From positions 806,001 to 870,000 of the forward strand of contig KE546969.1 in NCBI GenBank assembly GCA_000442125.1: a DNA stretch of 64,000 nucleotides. Direction: 5' to 3'. The translations under genes were made by a program, and so were the position numbers. The stretch's first letter is position 1; each line of letters begins with the position of its first letter. Shown piece by piece: positions 33,899 to 49,108 of this stretch. The DNA is from Opeltia flavorubescens. Its lineage: Eukaryota; Ascomycota; Lecanoromycetes; Teloschistales; Teloschistaceae. Under the pieces are notes generated by a model that had not been told where the DNA came from, searched no databases, and saw nothing but the letters and a program-made list of their open reading frames with translations.

Positions 33899-35008
33899 TT
33901 AATCATCGGCCAATCTACACCCGCGTTAGCTCAAACAAAATGTAAGAAGTCAATTAGACATTCGACAACAGACATACCTATAGCTCACCAGCGTATCCAC
34001 CCGATGATTACTCGTGCTGAAACTTCTTAGCTGCACCTTTTCTCCATTCTTAATCTCCTTGGCATCGCTATCGCCCCATTCTATCGGAACGTCCGAGTCA
34101 GCGTCAGCGTAAACCAGAACGTTGAAAGTACAATTCCCGTCAAGCTGGGGCAGGAAGGTGACGGAAGCGGTAATCTGGCGGAATATGGATTGAATCTCCG
34201 CCTGGATCTCTTTTTCGGTTTTCTCCGGCGGTGATTGATCATTTTCTCTGTCTTTTGTCAGCTTGACAAATAAGAGTAATCTAGAGATCCTCGCGTACTC
34301 GGGCATAGCATTCTCTTTGTCGGTTGGTTTGGCTGTGGCGGGTTTTCGGGTGGATTTGTTGAATATTTGAACCTGGTACAGTGATCAGTGGCTTGAACGT
34401 GATGGAGGAATGAGCTCCACTACATCAAACTGCCATCTTTCAACGTGTTCCCCCGTTTCTTTGCTTGTGATGACTACGACGAGCTTTGAGATTTTGCCGC
34501 CGATCATCCATTTATTGAGCTGGGACATTATTTTCTTGATGTAGGCCTTGACCTGGTCGTCCGATGTGACTGGGTAGATCTTAGATTCGAAATGTGTAGA
34601 AGCAAGAACCCAAGAGAGGACCTACCAAGCATGTTGAGGCCATATTTTTTGACGCTTCGATTATTAGTCGAATCTAGAGACAATCGTCGAGATTGGGAAT
34701 TCATACGCAGTAAAGTCTTCTGCAGGATACACTCCCCTTTGAAATCTATTTCTATTTAGCTCAAGCGCTACAATCACTACAAAACGATCATACAAGATGG
34801 TATTGATGNAATATTCGAACTAAGTAAATCTCAGCATCTTGCATCTATTACACAAATAGATTCGTATGTTTTTAATTTCATACAAATTCAGCAATGAACT
34901 TGGAGGATCCTGTGATACGTCAGCTACAGCATTGAATGGTGGGCCAATGATTGCAGTACCTTTCAACGATAACTTGTGTACTTTTGATTTGTCCTTTTCT
35001 GAAGACAT
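33899..35008 (-). CDS. MAD2: Spindle assembly checkpoint HORMA protein Mad2
   Basis: Binds Mad1 at unattached kinetochores and Cdc20 in the mitotic checkpoint complex, inhibiting APC/C. Nine exons: 35008-34960, 34909-34884, 34819-34794, 34745-34707, 34654-34626, 34569-34424, 34372-34299, 34247-33978 and 33914-33899, giving 224 residues. The HORMA domain spans nearly all of it. Landmarks are HKLSLKGSSKFIAEFFEY, RGVYPAEDF, YGLNML, SDDQVKAYIKKIMSQL, ERWQFDVQIFNK, FRQITASVTFLPQLDG, and the safety-belt end LRSFSTSNHRVDTLVSYRLADD. Codon phase closes across all eight introns. The ambiguous base at 34809 falls in codon TNC, most likely TCC (Ser) as in relatives. The intron at 34248-34298 is 51 nt with no stop; if retained it would add 17 residues. 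The start lies 190 bp from the divergent GUF1 start. Confidence 0.9.
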
Positions 35009-35198
35009 TGCGAAGTCTGGATGCAAAGGGTTAATGTCCTTTCGTGAAAAAAGGAGAAAGGGGTTTATTTGGGAAATCCGTCGTGCAGGGTAACCAAACT
35101 CGGCTGCCGATTGCCGCCGCAAAAACCTCACTGCCGAGACTGCGGAATCATCTGGATTAAGAACTACATAAAATGTAGGCTTGAGCACTGAAAGCCTG
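35009..35198. promoter_or_regulatory. Shared MAD2/GUF1 upstream region
   Basis: The two start codons are separated by only 190 bp and point away from each other, so promoter elements for both genes must lie within this stretch or inside the coding regions. No specific motif was assigned. Confidence 0.5.
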
Positions 35199-37229
35199 AT
35201 GCTATCATGGTGCCAGCCAATCTTAAGAGCTGGGACCCGCTTACAGACAAGATTCTCTTCATCTAAAGCGTCCCAAGGTCTTTTCAGGCCATGGAAACGG
35301 ACTTTTGCTGTTTCGCTACGGCGAAGTGCTGCTGCGCAGTCGATGAGCAATCTCGAAAAGAGAATCTCCGAAATACCTTTGGACCGGTTCCGCAACTTCT
35401 GCATCGTCGCACATGTCGACCATGGCAAGAGTACGCTCAGCGATCGACTGCTCGAGCTTACCGGTACCATCACTCCTGGAGGGAATAAGCAGATCCTCGA
35501 CAAGCTTGATGTGGAAAGAGAACGGGGCATCACAGTCAAGGCGCAGACATGCAGCATGATTTACAACCACAAGGGAGCAGACTATTTGCTACATCTGGTC
35601 GATACACCCGGCCACGTCGACTTCCGAGCGGAGGTGTCACGAAGTTATGCCAGTTGCGGAGGAGCTTTGCTTTTGGTCGACGCCAGTCAGGGGGTTCAGG
35701 CACAGACGGTAGCCAATTTCTATTTGGCATTCGCTCAAGGACTTCACCTCGTGCCTATTATTAACAAGATCGATCTGCCATCAGCCGATCCTCCTCGAGC
35801 TTTGGAGCAAATGAAGGACACATTCGAGCTAGACCCATCGAATGCGGTATTAGTGTCAGCAAAGACAGGTCTCAACGTGGAGGCTATCCTACCTCAAGTT
35901 ATTGAACAGGTACCATCGTAAGTTCTCAGCTTCTATCATTGGTCACACATGCTGATATTCCTCAGGCCCGTTGGGGATCATCTCAAACCGCTGAAGCTAC
36001 TTCTAGTCGATTCTTGGTACTCGAACTATAAAGGTGTAATTCTACTTGTGCGTATATTTGATGGTCAGATCAAGGCCGGTGATCGCATCATCTCCTTGGC
36101 GACAGGATTGCGGTATATCGTCGGCGAAGTTGGGATCATGTACCCAGACCAGACACCGCAGACGGTTTTGCGAGCTGGCCAAGTGGGCTACATATACTTT
36201 AATCCTGGTATGAAACGCAGCCAGGAGGCTAAAGTCGGCGATACGTACACCACCCTTGGTGCTGAGAAGGAGGTCGAGCCTTTGCCCGGTTTTGAAGAAC
36301 CAAAAGCAATGGTCTTTGTTGCTGCATTTCCGGTTGATCAAGGCAATTATGCTCATCTTGAGGACAGTATCAACCAGATAACGTTGAATGATCGCAGTGT
36401 CACACTGCAGAAGGAATCATCTGAAGCTTTAGGAGCTGGCTGGCGTCTCGGCTTTCTCGGAACGCTCCACTGTTCAGTCTTTGAAGACCGACTGAGGCAA
36501 GAACATGGCGCGAGCATCATCATCACCCCACCCACAGTGCCCTTCAAGGTTATCTGGAAAGACGGAAAGGAGGAAACCATATCGAACCCAGCCAACTTTC
36601 CAGATGGAGGTACAGCCCACCACGGTATCGTCGAGTTGAGAGAGCCATATGTACTGACTACTATCACGCTCCCCGAGGAGTATTTGGGCAAGGTCATTGA
36701 ATTCTGCGAGAATAACCGTGGCGAACAGAAGGAATTGCAATTCTTTACCGCAACACAGGTAATCTTGAAATATGAATTACCCCTTGCACAGCTGGTCGAT
36801 GATTTTTTTGGAAAGCTGAAAAGCCTAACCAAGGGTTATGCAAGTCTAGACTACGAAGAGTCGGCATGGCGTAAAAGCAACATCGTCAAGCTTCAATTAC
36901 TCGTCAACAAGGAGCCAGTGGATGCTGTTGCTCGTGTCGTTCACTACACTCAGGTGGAACGGCTGGGCAAGCAATGGGTGACGAAATTCAAGGAGCATGT
37001 GGACCGGCAAATGTATGAAGTGGTGATTCAAGCAGCGGCTGGCAAACGGATCGTGGCCAGGGAGACGATCAAGCCGTTCCGGAAGGACGTCCTGTCTAAA
37101 TTACATGCGAGCGACATCTCCAGACGGAGAAAGCTATTGGAGAAGCAGAAGGAGGGGCGGAAAAAGCTGAAAGCTGTTGGGAATATTTCCATTGACCACA
37201 AGGCCTTTCAGGCGTTCCTAGCAAAATAA
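35199..37229 (+). CDS. GUF1: Mitochondrial translation factor Guf1 (LepA/EF4 family GTPase)
   Basis: Ribosome-dependent GTPase of the mitochondrial matrix, promoting fidelity or back-translocation under stress. Exons are 35199-35917 and 35966-37229, giving 660 residues, the family length. An Arg/Ser-rich N-terminus without acidic residues (about 1-50) fits a mitochondrial presequence. G-box motifs are AHVDHGKST (P-loop), [13 protein letters not shown] (switch I), DTPGHVDF (G3) and NKIDLP (G4). EF-G-like domains II, III and V follow, then the LepA-specific C-terminal domain ([28 protein letters not shown], ending FLAK). The frame continues upstream only through non-ATG codons. Confidence 0.95.
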
Positions 37230-37585
37230 ATGATACTCATTTCTCCATCCATATACACTTATTTGATGATGATTCCGTCCCAGTGATACATTGTGGACTT
37301 AGTTTGCGTAATTCATTCCGAAACCTTGGAATATGTGATTTTAGTGACGGTCAAAGGTGGAGGGGGAGGGGGGTCGGAGTGTGGGGCAGAAAAGCCGTTG
37401 AGACGATGAATTTTATTTAAATCGCTTCCAGTCACCCACGTTTTTATTCTTGAGGTCGGAGACGAGCACTTTCAATCAGACAGTGCAACAATTACAGTGC
37501 ATTCCTACCCAAACCCTCTACTCATAGCACTCATGCAGCAAGTTTGTCACCGCGACATCCTCCCCAGCTTTGAGGATCGGTAGCA
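37230..37585. other. Intergenic GUF1-RPC1, with a G-rich tract
   Basis: About 350 bp holding the GUF1 3' UTR and RPC1 promoter. A G-rich tract lies at 37357-37386. No other feature seen. Confidence 0.45.
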
Positions 37586-42224
<4,639 letters not shown>

Positions 42225-42476
42225 CTGGGTAGGATGGGATCTGTGCGTCGGATATGAGAGTCGCCATCATGCAAACCATGTAACGGCAGGCTAGATCTGT
42301 GATGTAAACAAGCTCAAGAAATAATCATGAACGTCCGAGACGAATCGATGGATCATCTGGCAATAGCGCTCCATGTATACAATGTCTCCATGTACCTCCC
42401 TGTCTTCCTTCCCTCCTGCTAACCACGAAAACAATTGGGTATCTAGGCATCCTCTCGCCTTTCCGATTCAAGACAT

Positions 42477-42512
42477 GGGGAAAAAAGGGAGGGGAAAAAA
42501 GAAAAAGAAAAG
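42477..42512 (+). repeat. Purine-rich tract
   Basis: About 36 bp of almost unbroken G and A between convergent genes. It is simple sequence and could form an H-DNA-like or nucleosome-poor patch. Confidence 0.6.
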
Positions 42513-42520
42513 TCTATATT

Positions 42521-42558
42521 CCAGCCATCCGGCCAGCCAGCCAGCCAGCCAACCGACC
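42521..42558. repeat. CCAG tetranucleotide repeat, imperfect
   Basis: About five perfect CCAG units with degenerate units on either side (CCAGCCATCC before, CCAACCGACC after). It lies in the RPC1-MSS4 intergenic region and is likely to vary in length among strains. Confidence 0.75.
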
Positions 42559-42691
42559 AAAAGAGATCATACAGGGGAATCACCAATTCCCAAAAGCCTT
42601 TCCGCTCCTGTGGCTGGCCCCTATAGTATGTAATCTTCTTCCTCAAAAAGCGCTACCCATGCAAGGAATGAATGACCGGCCAATCGTAATC

Positions 42692-45522
42692 TCACCGTTC
42701 TATCGGGCTCACAGGACCTAATGAACCACCCATGCTGAGTCTCGGAAGGAACGAATGTCTACGTTCCTCCTTCCTCTCACTCGGGGCGGTGACGATCTGT
42801 GTATCACCCGATCCCAGCGATTCCGGCTCCGGCTCCGTCGCTAGTCGTCGTCCACCTGACTTTTCGTCCCGTGGGCTATCCTCGCGACTCCCCCCCTCCC
42901 CATCTTCTTCAACGACCGGCAGTGTCGCTCCACCGGGTCCACCCGCCCTCTCAGCGGTCAAGGTACGATCTTTCACGTTCTCCTCCGAGGCACCTTGCTT
43001 CTCGATGGATTTCCGAGCTTGCTTCTCCGCTTTCTGTATTACCTTATCGGTCGAATGTCTGGAGAGTGCAAAGCTGGGTTGTCGGTCGTTGTAGACAGAT
43101 CCGTCCAATTGCTCTGTACTTCGCGATTCTCGTTCCGCTTGCTCTTTCGTCTTGGTGAGACCGGTGATGAATTTGACGAAGCGGTGACCGTAGTCTTCGG
43201 GAGGGATAGGAGATATTTGGGATTTGTTATTGGACATGCCTTTCCATAGGTGCTCGGCCCTTTTGATCATGCCGTACTGTTTTTCAGGTAAGCTAAAGGC
43301 CATGCTTTTGGGATCTATTTCATCTTACATGCGTCAGGCAGTCGATGATGCCCAGGTAGAATATCTCTTCCCCAGGCTCACCATCTTCGTGTGTTGCTTG
43401 GAAACCACCATCATCGCTATAGAAGATGAAACTTTTTCGCTCCTCCAACATCTCGTCGGGCATCCTGCTCGTGCTCTTTTCCAAAAGTACCGGCTTCTCC
43501 TTCTTGATGATCTGTCTCAGTTCCCGGGCCTTCCTTTGGTTTTCAAGCTTTGATGGTGTCCTTGTGAGGAGGTTCGGTTGCGGCTCGGCGCCTCGATCTC
43601 CGCCCGGCTGGAAAACTCGTAGGGTCTTATCGCGCAGGTTTTCCTCATTTCCCTTGCTCAGATCGTGTATGCCGACTAAGAGCGAATAATCCATGATTTT
43701 GAGTCTTTGCAGAAGAGCAACGTCATGCTGCAATTGTTCAATGAACACTGTCTTCTTCTCTGATCCAAATTCAAAATGATAATTTCTGCGAAGCCAATTT
43801 AGGTCTTTAAGGGTCGCCCTAGGGTTCTTTTCAAGATCCTCCTCCTTGTAGTCTCGGCCGACGGTGGATCCTTTCAAGTCAAACATTTGGTGTATATCTC
43901 TATGAGGTGGGAAGAGGTTATTCATAACAACGAAGTGGATCTTCCGACCATACGGTATCTTGACCCGGTGAAGACCATAGAATTGAGAGAGTAGTGTATT
44001 TGGGTACTTGTCGATGTGGGTATAGTAGTCGCGTAAGATCTTCCGTAATAGCTTGTGTTCGGCATGATGTATTGTTTTGATGATGTATTTGTAGTCGCGA
44101 GAGAAGTAGAAGAAGCTTCCACTTTTCCCCGGTGAACCCAGTTCGGACAGGATGTATTTACTGGTCAACGAGACAAGGTAGTCTGCCGGATCAATCTTGA
44201 AGTGTGCCCGAATGTGGCGGAAAACCCATGGCGCGTAATCCTTAAACTTGAAATCATATTTTGCAGACGGTGTCAATTCATTGCCGGTTCTGCGCAAAAA
44301 GATTAGTGTCGTGGCTTTCATCCCCAGGACAAGTCTCTTACATATCAAACGAGAACTTGTGCCGTGCATCAAAGTCGCCATCAGTTAGCTCACGATCGAT
44401 TTTAGCATTTGTCCTTGAAACCGTGAATCGAATGCCGGTCAGCATGTTATACGCGGTCACCCAATTAACATGGTTCATATCGACTTTCGTCCCTACAACA
44501 ACCCTGTCATCCTCTTCCTCATCCTTCCGTTTCCTTCGGCTAGCCCTTTTCTGCCGGATAGTTTCTGTCCACCGCGCCATGTCGCCATCTTGCGGTATCT
44601 CATCCACATGAAGGTCTGAATGTATCGACCGGGTTGGTCTTCGACCCAAACTCAAGGACCCTCTACCTGCGTGTGTAGGCGATAGACGGTCAGCATCAAA
44701 AGGGGCATTGTCCGAGCTGCTACTAAATGGGCCTAGGAAATCGCGAGAGGTTCTTCCGGTTGAAAGCTTGGGAACTTGTAGCGTATGACGATGCTGTAAA
44801 CGCACAGCACCCGGATGCGCCGGCTTTTCTAATGAGCTGCGAGTGGGATCAGGAGGCTGTGGTAACGTAGGAGGTGATGACAGGCGGCTCGTGGATTGAC
44901 CGTCCATTCGCCTTGATTGAAAGTCCACGTCCGTCCTCGCCGTTCCGCCTGACTTTCCAGCACTGCCATCATTGATGATGTAGGAGCTGGGGCTTTGGGG
45001 TGCTGAAGAAGAATGACCTCTTGCATGGCCTAACCGGCGTGTTGCTCCTTCCTGAGCTTTCCGAGCCAACGCAGACTGATTGGATGGAGCGGGCTCCGTA
45101 GCTACTCCATCCATTTCGTGAGGCGTCTGATCTATCGTGGCTGGCTCCGGCCCAGTAGTGGCATCTCCATTGACCTTGGTAATCTGCTCCTGAGCATGGT
45201 CCGTACTGGAAGCTGCAATGCGCTCGCTGTCAATTTTGGGGTGCGATCTGGCCAGCCTGTCTGTGCTGCCGCTCGGTCGATCGTTGGGGATTTTTTGCTG
45301 ACTTTGATGTGTATCATCTGAAAGGCTTGGTCGATTGGGATCTGATATTCTACCGTTGCCCAAATCCCCTTTGGAGATGCCAGCTGTGAAGGAGCCGATT
45401 GGTCTCGCGCCGTAGAACCAGGACTTTTCTTGTGATACTCTATGCGGGGGGTCATGAGGCGAGGTATCACTGGTAACTAGGCTCACCGACTCTGTAGTAT
45501 GGTTCTCGAGAAAAGATGGCAT
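42692..45522 (-). CDS. MSS4: Phosphatidylinositol-4-phosphate 5-kinase (Mss4/Its3)
   Basis: Makes PI(4,5)P2 at the plasma membrane, controlling actin, Rho1 signalling and endocytosis. Exons are 45522-44342, 44289-43329 and 43276-42692, giving 908 residues. The N-terminal 300 residues are low complexity (Ser/Pro/Arg/Gly-rich). The kinase domain starts near [16 protein letters not shown]. Landmarks are [18 protein letters not shown] (ATP-binding Lys), [23 protein letters not shown] (catalytic Asp) and the terminal core piece [26 protein letters not shown], which is completed by the last intron. The C-terminal tail of about 150 residues is charged and Ser-rich. The ATG at 45522 (MPSFLENH) was used because the frame upstream lacks another ATG; a further 5' exon cannot be excluded. 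Confidence 0.92.
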
Positions 45523-46403
45523 CCCCTGCAGTTGAGTGGACAATGAATGGTTGGCCGCACCTGCCGCGCGAATCTTGGTAAGACCTCTTTAGAAGTCAGT
45601 CTTCTGTCTGGGGTGTACCTCATCGGTAATATACAGGAAAGCCGATCATGTTCGTCCGAAGTTGTTGACAGAGCCTTTTTAATTCGTCGCTCGCAGCCGA
45701 CCTCCGGTATTGGTGGATTGGTAGCTTCTTGGATCACCAACGCTCCACTGATTGATGCGTTCTTTAGGTACAGCCAGATCCAAGTTAGGATACTAGGGGT
45801 CAAGAGTAAGGTATTGGCGGCGACAAGGCAAAGCGGTCAAGGCAATAGATGGGATGTAAGGATACAAACTCATGTTCAGAGCAAACATTTACCTTAGATA
45901 TGAGGTTCCTCTAGTTGCTTGGCGTTCCCCATCTCAGCGGGGCCTAGTAAAGTAACGCGTGGCGGCGGAAACACGGGATCTTCGAGTGTCCGTCTCCGAC
46001 TGCTAAAATTAATTGAATCTTCAACGTCGACCTTGGCTGCTTGGGTGCCTCTCAAACCTCTTCCATAAATGACCTTAGTATTGACTTACTCCACCCTTGC
46101 GGCGAATGATCAGGGAGACCGAAACATTTCCCTTGCTTTGGGAAGCGTACGGGATAGACTCATCATGAAATGGTAGTATCGACATGGTAAAATTCAAATT
46201 GTTGCTACAAAGCTATTCATCCTCGTCGCAATACCTGGTAGTTACAGCTGAAGTAACGCCATGATTTCCATAATGCAGACCCCAGTAAGCCCGTCTTCCC
46301 GCATCAAAAGGCAAGAGCTACATCGTCATTATCCTCAACGCCATATACACGCCGAGCTCCCATGAAAAACACGTGGTATCGAAGAAATACGGAAGGCGCT
46401 CCC
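45523..46403. other. Intergenic MSS4-histone H1
   Basis: About 880 bp upstream of MSS4 and downstream of the H1 gene. An open frame at 45547-45897 (+) shows no family features. It probably holds the MSS4 promoter with a long 5' UTR, and the H1 3' UTR. Confidence 0.4.
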
Positions 46404-47756
46404 CTAAGCAGCTGCTGATTCGGCTGCTTTCTTTGGCGTCGCTTTCTTGGGGGTAGCTTTCTTAGGAGTGGCACCCTTCTTTGCCGTAACCTTCTTTTCC
46501 TTCTTTGGTGCTGCTTTCCTAGCTGGAGCAGGCGGCTTGAGATTCTTCGTCACTCGTCCAGTCTTAGTCTTGCCAAGCACTTTCTCCGTCTCGGTCACTG
46601 CAGGAGCCTACGAAAAAAAATCAGTTGAGCAAACGGTTTCAAAGTCAGTCGGCGACGTACAGGGGCGGCAGCTTTGCGTTTGCTTGCAGTATTGGCGGTA
46701 GGTTTTGCTTTGGGGCCCGTTTTCTTAGGCGCGCCGACTTTCTTAGGGGCACCAGCCTTGGTCGCTTTCTTGGGAGCGCCAACCTTCTTCTTTGGAGCAG
46801 CTTCTTTGGCAGCCGTGTCTTTCTTCGCAGCAGTTTTCTAATTCATCTTTAGCAAAAGCCTATATGAGGTATTAAAGGGTTGACAATTATTTTACCTTGG
46901 CGGCAGCTGGCTTCTTAGCTACCTCGGTGTCTTTCTTGGCTGCTGGTTCTTTCTTTGCAAGCTTGATGGTGCCAGAGGGCCCTGTGGGTGAAAAGAGTTA
47001 GTAAAGTAAAATGAGGTCAGTGTGTAGCAGCATGTTGGTGGGGAAGAGTTCATCCAAGACGGAAGAAACAGCGACAGCTAAAGCAATACAATACTCTTCC
47101 AGGAATGAGGTATGGTCATTGCAATTGACGATGGGAAGAGAAAAGATAAGTAGAATGAAACACCTACCCTTCGGAAGTGCGAACTCTTTCTTCTCTACAC
47201 CATTGCGGACAGCCTTGTTGAATTGGGCATCAAAGACATTGAGGTTTGTCGAGAGGCTCTTGTTGTTGGCAAGAACATACTTCTTAATGGCTGAGCGACT
47301 GCACGCGAGATGTTGATCAGCATACTGGGATTTAAGGTATGGCACTCAAAAGAGTAAACAAAGCGCTGACTACGCATATGCAGGGATTCATATGCTTACC
47401 TGCTGCCATTACGTTCCTTGAGCTGAAGAGAAAGATGACGCGTCAGTCTTGGGCCATTTTGCTTGAAGAAATGGATGTTGTGGTGGTGGGGTTGGTGGTC
47501 GCATGATGCGAACTTCCAACAAACTGCGACGACAGGACGCGTGATGAGATCAACTTACAGCGATGATGGCTTCCTTGATCATATCTGGCAGCAAGAGTCA
47601 GCACACGCTCGCGATCAATTTGCGACCATCGGCGACCGGATGCGACAAGATTGAGGTTGTTGGGACAGCAGCGAACGAACCTCTGTATGATGGATGACTG
47701 GCGGGGGTAGCAGCCTTCTTCTGCGAGGCCGCAGCTGTTGCTTTCTTGGGAGGCAT
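46404..47756 (-). CDS. HHO1: Linker histone H1
   Basis: Binds linker DNA at the nucleosome entry/exit site and compacts chromatin. Seven exons: 47756-47681, 47584-47559, 47422-47400, 47298-47168, 46981-46896, 46837-46661 and 46607-46404, giving 240 residues. The winged-helix H15 domain (about residues 20-95) reads SHPSYRDMIKEAIIA, LKERNGSSRSAIKKYVLANN, and then LNVFDAQFNKAVRNGVEKKEF. The rest is a Lys/Ala/Pro-rich tail with AKK, APKK and TPKKA repeats. Exons 2 and 3 are only 26 and 23 nt. Introns here are longer than elsewhere in the window (53-186 nt). Codon phase closes throughout. This is a real H1 rather than an HMG-type protein, because the H15 fold is complete. Confidence 0.92.
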
Positions 47757-49108
47757 CCTAATTGATGGAGACGAGACGATAGCTTGACCGATGAGCTTTC
47801 GAATGAGGTATCGAACGATGAGCTAAAGATGGATGCGAGTTGGATGAAGTGGGGAATTTGGCGTTGACTTGGATTTCAAGACGGCGTGAAGGCGCGGGGG
47901 AGGGCGGGTTTAAGCGTTTTATACGCTTCACGCCAAGCAGTGATTTGCCCTTGTTTAGGTTTACCGAAAACATACCACTAGCGTCTCGAATATCAATCAG
48001 TCTCGCTTAATTATTGTCCTTTTTCATTGCTCCCTGAATTGCACTCTCGAGTCTCCTTTTTACAGTTTTAAAATTTGGGAGAGTTGGGATGAAAGGTACA
48101 AGCTTTTCCTCCGATATCCACGCATCTTCATTCATTCATAGAACTTTCTATATTCACCAGCTGTTATCACGTAATTAATGATCCAAGCTTCTTCCTATGA
48201 AGTGACCCGTTTTTTAACCATCCGAAACGGTCCTATGCCTGTTCTATACCTCCTACTTTCATAATAGGATGCTAGCAAGCCAATCATCTTGCAATTACCA
48301 TCTCAACAAAGGAGAATAAATCACATTTTGGTATTAGCAAATCAAGTGATGGCAGTGAGTAGCAAATACTCCTAGACTTGCGGCGCTATTGTACATTCAT
48401 TGCAAGTACTGTGGACTATCTCCCAAGTGATTATACAGTAGTATCTCACATGTCTGCTTCGCTCCCTGAAATATTCGACTCTGGTGAAATGAAGGCTTTA
48501 ATGCCCAATAAAAGGATGAAAAGTCGTCATATATTTACTGTTCTTCTTTGTCTTATATAGCTTTCGTCGTCTTCGGTCAATCTACTCAGAAACTTTCTCG
48601 AGGCTCTCTCGAAGGACTGGAACATTTCGCGATTGACACTTCTTTTTATATGGAGAATGTGAAGCAGAAAATGTAGTCATGAGCTAGAGATGTTAATCAC
48701 GTTGGAAGAAGGTCGCCAAAAACACGATAACTGGATGAACGTGTTATTATTGCCATAGCCTATCCTTTACGTACACTAGCAGGCTCCACGCGACTTTCGG
48801 ACAACTTTGCAAGGGCGATTTTTGTCCGCATAATGTTACCGACGTTTCATCCCAGAGCTGTAAGGTCACGATGAGATGCGGCAATCTGGTCGGATTAACA
48901 GATTTTGATAGAACTTATCGAGGCCCCTTATCAAACGATCCGAGGCATTTTCTCTAGTAGCAATACTTGAGGTTCGTGAATTCTTAACATGTGTGTGTAC
49001 TCAAGCCTTGAGGCAACAACGCCTTCGCAAATTCACCAGCAGCCACAAGAGCACCATTCGCCGGACCCGCCAATCCCTGTTTCCATGATTGTGATTGTGA
49101 CCGCTTAG
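47757..49108. other. Intergenic, no supported gene
   Basis: About 1.35 kb between the H1 start and the FEN1 stop, AT-rich in its middle part. The largest open frame with an ATG, at 48378-48560, is only 60 codons and matches nothing I know. It probably contains the H1 promoter and 5' UTR. Confidence 0.4.

Larger units (their letters stand above)
42225..42691. other. Intergenic, convergent 3' ends with simple repeats
   Basis: About 470 bp between RPC1 and MSS4. It contains a purine-only-like tract and a CCAG tetranucleotide repeat, described separately. No gene seen. Confidence 0.5.

Noticed and set aside
45547-45897. Plus-strand frame of 116 codons overlapping the MSS4 upstream region
   Set aside because: It lies opposite the 5' end of MSS4 and shows no independent coding features; probably a shadow frame.
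48378-48560. Sixty-codon frame in the H1-FEN1 spacer
   Set aside because: Too short and without any motif or conserved context.
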